From JANSWP01 sp041941305 (GTDB taxonomy: Bacteria > Bacteroidota > Bacteroidia > Chitinophagales > Saprospiraceae): 64,000 nucleotides of DNA. Below the pieces are notes generated by a model. The model saw only the letters and a program-made list of their open reading frames with translations, was not told where the DNA came from and searched no databases. Position numbers and translations under genes: made by a program. The stretch covers positions 1-64,000 of the forward strand of contig JBGTQJ010000012.1 in assembly GCA_041941305.1 (NCBI GenBank). Reading direction: 5' to 3'. How positions within the stretch are numbered: position 1 is the first letter of the stretch; every line of letters begins with the position of its first letter. This document shows positions 17,381 to 26,015 of the stretch, one piece after another.

Positions 17381-17734
17381 TTATTCAATGGATTTTGTAC
17401 TACGCAACTCAATAGAATCCATGACTTGCCCATATACCTCTTTCATAATTATTGGGTCACCTGTTATCAAGGCTAAGGTAGAATCGAAATCTGTTTTTTC
17501 AATCCCATGTATTTGATAGATTTGTTCATAATATTTTCCTATCACCGTGTCTTTTCTTAAGCCAGGAATATGCTGTACAGCTGCTTCCGCACAATGTATA
17601 TCAATTAATACATTGACCATTTTTTCGAGTGAAACCGGAAATGTCTGCTCGTGTTTACAGGACCACAATCCTGCCATTAAAAACAGCCCTGCTAGTATTA
17701 CAAATGATAATTTGTATTTCAGAATCATCTTCAA
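17381..17734 (-). CDS. DUF4296-like lipoprotein
   Basis: This is a 117-residue predicted lipoprotein. A short positive N-terminus and hydrophobic segment end at the lipobox-like GLWSC near residue 26. The remainder (MVNVLIDIHCAEAAVQ, then KYYEQIYQIHGIEKTDFDSTL) fits DUF4296, a Bacteroidota family of unknown function. It should sit in the envelope. The gene overlaps the SixA-like phosphatase gene by 4 bp, so both are probably on one transcript. Confidence 0.8.
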   Translation of the reverse strand: MKMILKYKLSFVILAGLFLMAGLWSCKHEQTFPVSLEKMVNVLIDIHCAEAAVQHIPGLRKDTVIGKYYEQIYQIHGIEKTDFDSTLALITGDPIIMKEVYGQVMDSIELRSTKSIE

Positions 17735-18228
17735 TTAAAATGTTGTTTTGGATAATAGAATGCAGTCACCTCTCCTGTGTATTTAGAAAACTCAGACCAA
17801 CTTGAAATATTTGATTCTACTTTTACAATCCCACAGGTGGGAACATTTGGAATGTATTCCCTTGTAAAATAATTTGCAATGGTTGTGAATGTTGGATTGT
17901 GACCAAAAATAAATACAGTTTGGTGCGCATCATCTAATCCATTTAATATTTGCAGTACAGATTCCGGATATGCTTCGTAAATCATGGGATCTACTTTGAT
18001 TTCTTCATCAGGAATTCCCTGTTCTCTTGCAAAATATTTGGCTGTGGTAAGGGCGCGGTTGGCAGGACTTGAAACTATTAAGTCCGCTTTTTCGTTTCTC
18101 CCTACGAGCATTTTTGCCATAAATGGGGCATCTCTTAAACCCCTGTTATTCAAAGGCCTGTCCACATCTCTGAGGCTCATATCTGCCCAACTTGATTTGG
18201 CATGTCTAATGAAAAAAACGGTTTTCAT
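17731..18228 (-). CDS. SixA-like histidine phosphatase
   Basis: This is a 165-residue member of the histidine phosphatase superfamily. The RHG-type catalytic motif is IRHAKSSW, with His9 from the chosen start, and the second catalytic histidine is in FIFGHNPTF. SixA proteins remove phosphate from phosphohistidine. Whether this one acts on protein phosphohistidine or on a small molecule is not visible. I start it at ATG 18228 because the seven upstream codons are not part of the family fold. It is followed by the DUF4296 lipoprotein gene with a 4-bp overlap. Confidence 0.87.
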   Translation of the reverse strand: MKTVFFIRHAKSSWADMSLRDVDRPLNNRGLRDAPFMAKMLVGRNEKADLIVSSPANRALTTAKYFAREQGIPDEEIKVDPMIYEAYPESVLQILNGLDDAHQTVFIFGHNPTFTTIANYFTREYIPNVPTCGIVKVESNISSWSEFSKYTGEVTAFYYPKQHFN

Positions 18229-18327
18229 ATATTTTTCTTTTTGCTCCAAAGCTAAAAAAAATTAAAAAGCGGTATTTTTATCCGTTTATACAAATTTTAT
18301 TGAAATATATCTGTGTTTTAAAATCAA

Positions 18328-20010
18328 ATGAATTTTTTATTAAAAAACCTTGAATTACATATTGACGAAGATTTCTTAATCCTCGGAGAGCGATTGGTGA
18401 TTAACAACATGGTTTCAGATCTTAGAGAAGCTGATAAACATCTTTGGGTTGCCTTGGTTTTGGAAAAAGAAGTCGAAATTCAAATAACCCCATCCAAAGT
18501 AAAAGCCTATTCTTGTGAATGTACCACATTCCAAAAAGAAAATTGCTGTGAACACTTAACAGCTGTACTATTAACCCTTAGAAAACATTTGGCAGATTTA
18601 AAAGCCAGAAAGGCATTTAAACGAAGTAAGTCGGTTGCCCCTAAAAAATTAACCATCAATACCATTTTTGAAAATGCTAAAAAGGAAGATTTAATAGCTT
18701 TCATGCGCCATTATGCAAAAGGTAACCGACAATTTAGCCTGGCACTCAAAGCCAGATTTGCTGGGACGGTGCCAATGGATAGTGCTTATGACAAATATAT
18801 TCAATTGTTGGATTCAATCATCAATTCAGTCCGAGGAAAAAATGATATTTTTCCTTATAAAGGCAGCCTGGAAGTTTTAAAAGTTGCGAAAGAGTTATTG
18901 GGACAATCCAAAGATGCCATTGCCCTGAATGATTATTCTGAAGGATTTGTGCTACTCCAATGTCTAATTAAAAAAATAACACCTATTATTCAGAAAACAG
19001 GTAAGGTCGAGGAAAAATTTAAACCAATATTACTTTCCTGTTTTTTAAACATTGAAAAAATATTGTCATTAAATCCGGCTCCTGGATTGATTGAAGAAAT
19101 TCGCCAATTCGCTTATGAAGAATGTAATAGAAATACCTATCAGCTGAACAACTGTAGTATCCATTTTTTTGAAATGCTATTGAATCTTAGTAAAGAAAAA
19201 AAGCATCTTCAAAAAACCCTTGAAGCAATCGACTTTCAATTAAATAAAACATTTATTGACCCTGTACAACAAGCTCACTATGTGATAATTAAACTTAAGT
19301 TATTAGAGAAATTCAATAAAAAAAGAGCACATCATAATCTAGTAAAGGAATATCTGAATAATCCAACAATTTTGCTTGAAGTTATCAGAAAAACCATAAA
19401 AGGAGGGAATTTAGTAGAGGCAGAAAATTTGGCGGAAAAAGGCTTGAATCAAGGGTTTTCAATGAAAGTAGTTTTGGAACTTGAAGAGCTCATGTATCGA
19501 ATAGCTGTTCAAAACCAGGATCGACTAAAAATAAAGACCCTTGCTGAAAAAAGGTTTTTATCCACATTAAACTATAATTATCTGGAAAAAAGTAAACCTT
19601 ATATTCAGGAAGATTGGGATGAATTTTTAGAAACTATAATTCAAAAAGTAAAGGGACTCCCCTACTCTATTCTAAAAAGAGATGTATTGGCGGAAATATT
19701 ATTTAAAGAATCTCGCCTGGCTGAACTATTGACGCTAATTACTGGTTTAAGGTCTCTTGATTTATTAAAAAAGTATGATGAAATTTTGATGAAACAATTT
19801 AAAGGAGAGATTTATAAAGTATATGAAAGTTATTTGACTGATTATTTGAAGAACCATTTGGGAAGGAAACCCTCTGAAAAGGTTCGGGAAATACTGAATC
19901 ATATTTATGAAATTGGAGAATTTGGGTTGGCAGAAAAACTCGTAAGATTAATCCGGAATCAATATCCAGAACGACATTCTCTTATGGAAGAATTAGAATT
20001 GTTTAATTGA
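18328..20010 (+). CDS. SWIM zinc-finger protein of unknown function
   Basis: This 560-residue protein has an N-terminal SWIM zinc finger (about residues 50-90) with the CxC...CxH pattern in YSCECTTF and NCCEHLTAVLL. SWIM fingers bind DNA or protein and often sit beside SWI2/SNF2 helicases. Here no helicase domain is present. Residues 110-560 are largely alpha-helical and leucine/lysine-rich, like a solenoid, with no motif I recognise. The gene stands alone, with a hairpin repeat just downstream. Function unknown. Confidence 0.8.
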   Translation: MNFLLKNLELHIDEDFLILGERLVINNMVSDLREADKHLWVALVLEKEVEIQITPSKVKAYSCECTTFQKENCCEHLTAVLLTLRKHLADLKARKAFKRSKSVAPKKLTINTIFENAKKEDLIAFMRHYAKGNRQFSLALKARFAGTVPMDSAYDKYIQLLDSIINSVRGKNDIFPYKGSLEVLKVAKELLGQSKDAIALNDYSEGFVLLQCLIKKITPIIQKTGKVEEKFKPILLSCFLNIEKILSLNPAPGLIEEIRQFAYEECNRNTYQLNNCSIHFFEMLLNLSKEKKHLQKTLEAIDFQLNKTFIDPVQQAHYVIIKLKLLEKFNKKRAHHNLVKEYLNNPTILLEVIRKTIKGGNLVEAENLAEKGLNQGFSMKVVLELEELMYRIAVQNQDRLKIKTLAEKRFLSTLNYNYLEKSKPYIQEDWDEFLETIIQKVKGLPYSILKRDVLAEILFKESRLAELLTLITGLRSLDLLKKYDEILMKQFKGEIYKVYESYLTDYLKNHLGRKPSEKVREILNHIYEIGEFGLAEKLVRLIRNQYPERHSLMEELELFN

Positions 20011-20073
20011 AATTAGCTAACCCGGCGAAGCCAGCGCCATAGAATTTGAGAAATTGAGATTGTGAGATTGTGA

Positions 20074-20143
20074 GAGTGTGAGAATTTGAGAATTTGAGAA
20101 ATATTTACATCTCAATCTCTCAAATTCTCAAATTCTCACACTC
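20074..20143. repeat. hairpin built of degenerate 8-base repeats
   Basis: From about 20045 the sequence runs through tandem GAGAATTT-like octamers (GAGAATTT, GAGATTGT, GAGAGTGT and others). The block 20074-20099 is then perfectly inverted at 20118-20143, giving a 26-bp stem with an 18-base loop. It lies between the SWIM gene stop and the sirtuin start. It could act as a terminator-like structure, but there is no proper T-tract. The tandem composition suggests a repeat element rather than an ordinary terminator. Confidence 0.75.
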
Positions 20144-20239
20144 TTTAACTTCAAGCCAGAAAAGACTTCCTTGAATTTCTTGCCATATTTGCGCAAAAAA
20201 TTACTTGGAAGGAACCAAAATGAAAAAAGAAGAATTTTT

Positions 20240-20932
20240 ATGGAAAAAATAGTTGTAATGACAGGAGCTGGTATAAGTGCTGAAAGTGGAATAAAAACAT
20301 TTAGAGATGCCGGAGGTTTATGGGAAGGATACGATGTAATGGAAGTTGCATCTCCTGCCGGATGGCATAAAAACAGGGAATTGGTTTTAGACTTTTACAA
20401 TCAGAGAAGGAGGCAATTAAAGGAAGTCGAACCAAATTTGGCGCATAAAGCACTCGTCGAATTGGAAAAGAAATACAAGGTTGTTGTCATCACTCAAAAT
20501 GTAGATGACCTCCACGAAAGAGGTGGTTCTTCCAGGATTGTTCATCTTCATGGTGAATTGACAAAATCGAGAAGCACTATGGATGAGCGCTTGATTTATG
20601 AATGCCACGGTGATATCAACTTAGGAGATAAATGTGAAAGGGGATCGCAATTACGTCCTCATATAGTATGGTTTGGGGAAATGGTCCCAATGCTGGATGT
20701 GGCAGCATTAGAAACCACCACTGCCGATAAAATAATTATTATTGGAACTTCTATGCAGGTTTATCCAGCGGCTGGTTTGGTTGGTTATGCCCGTCAAAAT
20801 CTACCTGTTTACTACGTTGATCCCAATCCTTCAATAAATCATGAATTAAGACAGAGCAACAATTTAATTGTTATTGCTGAGAAGGCAACGATTGGTGTAC
20901 GAAGAGTAGTCGATGAACTAATGGGAAAGTGA
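20240..20932 (+). CDS. cobB: NAD-dependent protein deacylase, sirtuin (CobB-like)
   Basis: This is a 230-residue sirtuin that removes acyl groups from protein lysines using NAD. The GAGISAESGIKTFR segment (about 9-22) binds NAD, TQNVDDLH lies near 85-92, and the catalytic His104 is in HLHGE. FYNQRR contains Tyr53 and Arg56, the YxxR pair that marks class III enzymes active on succinyl- and malonyl-lysine. The four-cysteine zinc site is reduced to two cysteines (CHGDINLGDKC). ATG 20240 is preferred: an upstream TTG would add 23 residues that are not part of the fold. Confidence 0.9.
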   Translation: MEKIVVMTGAGISAESGIKTFRDAGGLWEGYDVMEVASPAGWHKNRELVLDFYNQRRRQLKEVEPNLAHKALVELEKKYKVVVITQNVDDLHERGGSSRIVHLHGELTKSRSTMDERLIYECHGDINLGDKCERGSQLRPHIVWFGEMVPMLDVAALETTTADKIIIIGTSMQVYPAAGLVGYARQNLPVYYVDPNPSINHELRQSNNLIVIAEKATIGVRRVVDELMGK

Positions 20933-20941
20933 TATAAAAGT

Positions 20942-23900
20942 CTAATTGGCTTTTATGATTCGACTAAAATATTGATCATATTCTGTTGCAATTTTCAAAA
21001 GATATAGTCCTGAATTCAAGTTTTCCAATTTAGAAATTTTCCAATCTGAATCCCCCTGTTGAAAAATGTCAGCAGTTTCATAAACCTTTCGACCACTTGA
21101 ATCATAAAGAAGAAATTTAACTTGTCCTGTGTTTATCAAATTGATGTTGATATTTATATATTTCTTAAATGGATTTGGGTAAATACATAATTTCTTTATG
21201 TCAGAAGAAATTGTGTTGATTCCCGTCAAACATTTGGTTTTATAGGTTTTTGTGTCTGAAAACTCACTCTCACTTCCCATACATAATGCTTTAACCGAAA
21301 AATCATATTCAGTGCAATCATTCAATCCTTCAATATTTAAATCTGTTGAATCTGTTTCAACAAAATTCCAAATCGAAGAAATTGATTCTTTAAATCCAAT
21401 TTGGTAGGCTATGGCGTTGGAAGTTCCATCCCAGCTAAGATTGACATAGGAAAAGTTTACTTCAATACTATCCAGGTTTGATGGGATTTCATCACAAGGA
21501 TCAGCACATATCGTTTCAAAGAAAAAACTATCTGACCATCCACTTGTGGTGCCGATACAGACTGATTTTACCTGGTATTCATATTCAATACAATCAACCA
21601 AATTTTCAAATGTAATATTGGTATTAAGCGTTTCATAGACTTGCCAATTAGGGTTGGCTACTGTTTTCATCCTGACCTGATATTTTAAAGCATCAATAGA
21701 TGGCTGCCAGGTTATGGTGGCTTCAGTAAAACTAATATTTTGATTCAAGATGTTTTCTGGTATCAAACAATCGGGAGGATTGCCCTCAAAAATATTTACA
21801 CAATAATCTTCAACCTCACCAAAATCAAAATTTTGGTCACAGGCTCCTGCCGGATTGTTGAAACGCATGGCTACTCTCATTCTGGTCAAACCCATTAAAG
21901 CATCTCCGGGAATTATGAGGTCGCCAATTATTGTTTCAGCAGTCGTTTCCCCTGGGTCAAAAACCAATTCATCGTCATTGTTAAAAATACCATCCTGGTT
22001 AAAATCAATCCAAACTCTAAAATATTCATTGTATGAAAACCCGGAGAATCCAGGGGTCAAACTTATTTCATTGACTGAATATGTAAATAAATCTGTTGAT
22101 AATCCAGAGTAATCCCCATAACCCAAATCGTTTTGACTGGTATTGTTTATGGTGTTGAGGGTTACATTTTCAATCCATTCTTCACTTGTATTTTGACCAT
22201 TTGCTAAGCAGTAAACTCTATCCAGGCATGCACCACAACCTGGAGTGCTAAAAACGAAATCCTCGCTCAATTGGGTGTCTCCATTGTTGCAAAAAACTTC
22301 CAGGTTAAAGTTGTATTCTGAGCAAGGTTCCAAAGCTGAAAAAGAAATAATGTTACCAGATGTATCAATTTCAATTACCGTGCTTTGATCATCCAATAAG
22401 GTGGCCTGGTAACTTTGTACAGCTAATATGTTTTCCCAGGTTATCGTGACAGTAGTGTCTGTTAGATTTTGAATCTCAATTTGGGTGGGGGCAGAACAAC
22501 AACCATCTGTTTTTATAATAAATGATTCAGTCCAATTGCCAACAGTGTTAGCACATTCTGTTTGCCATTGTATTTCATACTCTGAACATCCTTCCAAATT
22601 ATTAAATTGCAATGGACTTAGGGCATTGAACAATTCATTCCAAAGCAGGTCTCCTGTTTTTCTCCATCTAAGGTTCGTATTTTGATTTAAATTGGTTTCA
22701 CTCCATTGTATTTGAACCTCTGTATCTGTCAAATTTGAAATTATTACGCCATAGGGATCTGGGCAAGGTGCACAATTATCAATTATTAATTGCATACTTT
22801 TTCCCGCGTTGACTCTACCCCCAGTTGCTAAAATTCCGGTAAGATTCGGTAGCGTATCTACTCCCTGAAATACCAAATCCCGTATAAAAAGGGCAGTTTC
22901 AGAAGGGTTGGAAATAGCATTGGCACCATTACTGATACAAGGTGCGGAATACATCAATCCGACCATTCCGGCTACAATTGGGCTTGCAAATGAAGTTCCG
23001 GTTTCACCGTCATAATTACCATTGGGATTTGTTGTATAAACTGACTCACCCGGAGCTGCCAAGTCAATATTTTCCAAACCAAATGCAGCTTTTAATATGT
23101 CAGTTGAATTAGTTGAGCTAACTGAAATCAGGAATTCACTTTCACAAGCTGTTGGCAGGTCACCCGAAATATCTACATCAACGTTGTCACTATTGTTGGT
23201 AGCCCCACAAGAAAGAATACCCTCATTGCCCATCTCATTATACATTTCACACCATAGAGGAGCATCATCCGGGTTGCCATTATCCAACCCCCAGGAAGCA
23301 TTTGTAACTACAACAAAAGCACCTTTAACTCCATTGGTTTGGTTGTATAATCGCCTCATTACCAAAGGATAAGTATAGGCTGCTAAAACATTTGCTTCAT
23401 TGGGGTTGGAAGTACTTCCAAGGCTTCCTCTGACAACTTGCATTGTTTTTACCCGCCAGTTTATTCCTGTTATTCCAATTCCATTATTCCCAACTGCCCC
23501 AACCATTCCACAGACACTTGTACCATGACTACCAGAAGAGATATTGTCATTTTCGGTTATGCTGTTCCAACCATTAACATCGTCGATGTAGCCGTTTTCA
23601 TCATCATCAATGCCATTATTTTCAATTTCATTTGTATTGGTCCAGTGGTTATCAATCAGGTCTTCGTGATCCCAATCTGCTCCTCCACTTTCTATGACAC
23701 ATACCACTATTTCCTGACCAATTCCTGTAAAACCACCGGTTGCAATTTCCCAGGCTAAATCAGCATCAATATCTGCATCAAATAAACCACCAACCTGGGA
23801 TTCATTTAACCACTGCCATTGTTGATTAAAAAATGGATCATTGGGAATTGTTTGGCGGTCAAATACCAAATGATTAAACTGAGCCACCAAAATTTCATCA

Positions 23901-24172
23901 TGACTCTTCAAGGAATCCAATATCTGGACTTCATCTATTCTCGTGAAATCAAAATTTAATAACCAAATATTTAATGGTGCTGAAACCTCTTTCTGGACGA
24001 ATGATCTGGTGTATTGATTATCAAGTCTTTGAAGTTTTTTTGAAATAAGAAAGATATCAGAATCTGGTTTGATTTGAACCAAAATTTCTCCCTGGACGTG
24101 ATCCAATTTTTGGGCTGAAAGATTAATAAGCAATAAAGAAATGATGCCCAAAATGACAAGCATTTTTTTCAT
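20942..24172 (-). CDS. subtilisin-like (S8) secreted peptidase with fibronectin III, GEVED and T9SS domains
   Basis: This 1076-residue protein has a signal peptide (1-21), an N-terminal propeptide-like region to about 120, and an S8 domain (about 130-470). His216 is in SHGTSVCGMVG and Ser394 in GTSFASPIVAG. The expected catalytic Asp is replaced by Glu161 in VCVIESGG. Fibronectin III-like repeats surround a GEVED domain (about 680-800, with FRVWIDFNQDGIF and FGEVEDYC). The C-terminus (about 1000-1076) is a T9SS type A sorting domain starting at CIYPNPFKK. It is probably secreted or surface-attached by T9SS. Proteolytic activity is uncertain because of the Asp-to-Glu change. Confidence 0.88.
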   Translation of the reverse strand: MKKMLVILGIISLLLINLSAQKLDHVQGEILVQIKPDSDIFLISKKLQRLDNQYTRSFVQKEVSAPLNIWLLNFDFTRIDEVQILDSLKSHDEILVAQFNHLVFDRQTIPNDPFFNQQWQWLNESQVGGLFDADIDADLAWEIATGGFTGIGQEIVVCVIESGGADWDHEDLIDNHWTNTNEIENNGIDDDENGYIDDVNGWNSITENDNISSGSHGTSVCGMVGAVGNNGIGITGINWRVKTMQVVRGSLGSTSNPNEANVLAAYTYPLVMRRLYNQTNGVKGAFVVVTNASWGLDNGNPDDAPLWCEMYNEMGNEGILSCGATNNSDNVDVDISGDLPTACESEFLISVSSTNSTDILKAAFGLENIDLAAPGESVYTTNPNGNYDGETGTSFASPIVAGMVGLMYSAPCISNGANAISNPSETALFIRDLVFQGVDTLPNLTGILATGGRVNAGKSMQLIIDNCAPCPDPYGVIISNLTDTEVQIQWSETNLNQNTNLRWRKTGDLLWNELFNALSPLQFNNLEGCSEYEIQWQTECANTVGNWTESFIIKTDGCCSAPTQIEIQNLTDTTVTITWENILAVQSYQATLLDDQSTVIEIDTSGNIISFSALEPCSEYNFNLEVFCNNGDTQLSEDFVFSTPGCGACLDRVYCLANGQNTSEEWIENVTLNTINNTSQNDLGYGDYSGLSTDLFTYSVNEISLTPGFSGFSYNEYFRVWIDFNQDGIFNNDDELVFDPGETTAETIIGDLIIPGDALMGLTRMRVAMRFNNPAGACDQNFDFGEVEDYCVNIFEGNPPDCLIPENILNQNISFTEATITWQPSIDALKYQVRMKTVANPNWQVYETLNTNITFENLVDCIEYEYQVKSVCIGTTSGWSDSFFFETICADPCDEIPSNLDSIEVNFSYVNLSWDGTSNAIAYQIGFKESISSIWNFVETDSTDLNIEGLNDCTEYDFSVKALCMGSESEFSDTKTYKTKCLTGINTISSDIKKLCIYPNPFKKYINININLINTGQVKFLLYDSSGRKVYETADIFQQGDSDWKISKLENLNSGLYLLKIATEYDQYFSRIIKAN

Positions 24173-24331
24173 ACAAGAAAGATTGAATTGACGATTCCTA
24201 AATTAAAGGTAGGGGCAATAACTGAAAGAAATTATTATATGAGATGGACTCATCCAATTTTGCTAAAAGGAAGACACAATTTTAACAGATAATAGCAGGT
24301 TTATATTCACTATTTCCCTCCAGGTTCTATT

Positions 24332-24486
24332 AGAGCTTGTTTAAATTTTTCTTTCCTGAAAACCAACATCTTATGAACCTGACTGCAAATTTCCTCAATC
24401 ATTTATCCCGATAAATTCTTTCGGCAATTTATTGTCAGAACCATAAGCTTTTGATTTTCAGTTCATAAAATTTTTAAACAAGCTCT
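24332..24486. mobile_element. MITE-like foldback element
   Basis: A 155-bp stretch begins AGAGCTTGTTTAAA and ends with its exact complement TTTAAACAAGCTCT. The inner sequence also pairs imperfectly: CTGAAAA, CTTATG and CTGAC blocks recur in order on the inverted arm over about 60 bp. The whole element can therefore fold into one long hairpin. It has no coding capacity. No clear target-site duplication is visible. It lies between the subtilisin gene promoter and the aldo/keto reductase gene end. Confidence 0.6.
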
Positions 24487-24517
24487 TACAAGATTTAATA
24501 ACCTAAAAGGAACCTTG

Positions 24518-25516
24518 CTAAAACATTGGGTGTGGAGGTTTGTTATCCAGAACTTCTTCAATTTTCTTCAAAACTTCTTCAGTTAACTTGGGAAGGATTT
24601 CAAAAGAAGTCAGGGTTTCTTCCAATTGCTCAACCTTAGAAGCACCTAGAATGACAGTACTCACATTTTTGTTAGTCAAACACCAGGCGATTGCGAGTTT
24701 TGGAATTGAGGTGTCCAAATCTTTGGCAATTTTGCTTAAGGATCGGACTTTCTCCAATCTTTCAGGAGTCAATGATCTCGATTTTAGCCATTCCAGCCCT
24801 TCAATACTCAATCTGGTCCCATCTGGAAACTTATCTAAATATTTATTGGTCAAAACTCCTGAAGAAAGTGGAGACCAGATGGTCGTCCCCAATCCAACTG
24901 TACTGTAGATTTTTTTGTATTCAACTTCTACTTTTCTACGATGAAACATATTGTATTGTGGTTGTTCCATAGTAGGACCAATAAGTCTATTTTCCTTTGC
25001 AACCATATGAGCTTCCATAATTTCCTGAGCAGACCATTCTGAAGTTCCCCAATATAAAATTTTGCCTTGTTGCATTAAATGATTCATCGCCCATACGGTC
25101 TCTTCCATTGGAGTATTCTTATCAGGTCGATGGCAGAAGAATAAATCAAGGTAATCTACCTGTAACCGCTTAAGGGCAGCATCGCAAGCTTCAAATACAT
25201 GTTTCCTATTCAAGCCAGTTTGATTGGGTTTTTTACCTCCATCACCAAAATAGACTTTGCTGGAAACCAGATAGGAACTTCTTGCCCAATTCATTTTCTT
25301 TAAAATCTTCCCCATTACCTCTTCTGATGCTCCTCGAGCATAAATCTCTGCATTGTCAAAAAAGTTTACACCTCCTTCGTATGCCAATGCCATTAACTTT
25401 TCTGCAATTTTATCACTTATTTGTTTTCCAAATGTAAGCCAGGATCCTAAAGAGAGGGCACTTACTTGTAAGCCAGAATTTCCTAATCTTCTATATTCCA
25501 TGTTTTTGTTTTTCAA
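24518..25516 (-). CDS. aldo/keto reductase (Kv-beta/YghZ-like)
   Basis: This 332-residue NADPH-dependent oxidoreductase has the TIM-barrel AKR fold. The catalytic tetrad is visible: Asp and Tyr in NFFDNAEIYARG, Lys in LVSSKVYF, His in LFFCHRPD. The start RRLGNSGLQVSALSLGSW and the end VILGASKVEQLEET fit the family. Its sequence looks closest to the Kv channel beta-subunit/YghZ group. The physiological substrate is unknown. It is a single minus-strand gene. A remnant of another aldo/keto reductase gene lies near 51.8 kb. Confidence 0.92.
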   Translation of the reverse strand: MKNKNMEYRRLGNSGLQVSALSLGSWLTFGKQISDKIAEKLMALAYEGGVNFFDNAEIYARGASEEVMGKILKKMNWARSSYLVSSKVYFGDGGKKPNQTGLNRKHVFEACDAALKRLQVDYLDLFFCHRPDKNTPMEETVWAMNHLMQQGKILYWGTSEWSAQEIMEAHMVAKENRLIGPTMEQPQYNMFHRRKVEVEYKKIYSTVGLGTTIWSPLSSGVLTNKYLDKFPDGTRLSIEGLEWLKSRSLTPERLEKVRSLSKIAKDLDTSIPKLAIAWCLTNKNVSTVILGASKVEQLEETLTSFEILPKLTEEVLKKIEEVLDNKPPHPMF

Positions 25517-26015
25517 ATTTTATTTGGGAGCAAGTTAAGAATATTCGCAGCATTCTAAAGCAATCAAAAAGGAATTGGAATTTTTTGTTTTTAAAAAATA
25601 CCAGTGAACTGCTTGGACTTTTGTGATTAGGGCCATTTAAATCGATAGTACATGTATTGTTGAATTTTTGAGAATAGATTTATTGTTTAGGATATTGCTA
25701 CTAATTTTTTCTTCAACCAACATCTTGTTTTTTCTTAAAATGGAATTGCTGTGGAAAAAAATATCATGTCACTGATTTTCAGGCGATTGTAATAATTACA
25801 ATGGTTCATATTTTTGATTTTTAAATTAACCATGTCACATTCGCTTAAAAAATGCTTCTTCATTAGTTGTCAAAGACCAAAAAACGCCCTAATATTGTAA
25901 GGAATCTTAAAAAGTAGTTTTTGTGTTTATTTGTTTGGGTTAGAGACCCTTGCATTCCCAGTGCAAGGGTTTTCTTTTATAAGGACATTTCACGACCATT
26001 TTATAACTTGGCCGA
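25517..26015. other. gene-free stretch with a possible small RNA
   Basis: No protein gene is visible in these 499 bases. The left part holds the promoter region of the aldo/keto reductase gene. The right part holds a Bacteroidota-type promoter candidate (TTG at 25867-25869, 20 bases, TAATATTG at 25890-25897) and a strong terminator 50 bases beyond. Together these could delimit a short RNA. Confidence 0.4.
25946..25979 (+). terminator. intrinsic terminator 37 bp before the 601-residue membrane protein gene
   Basis: The stem ACCCTTGCA (25946-25954) pairs perfectly with TGCAAGGGT (25962-25970) around a 7-base loop and is followed by TTTCTTTTAT. No plus-strand gene precedes it within the intergenic region. 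It therefore ends either an unannotated RNA or the leader of the following gene. Confidence 0.75.
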
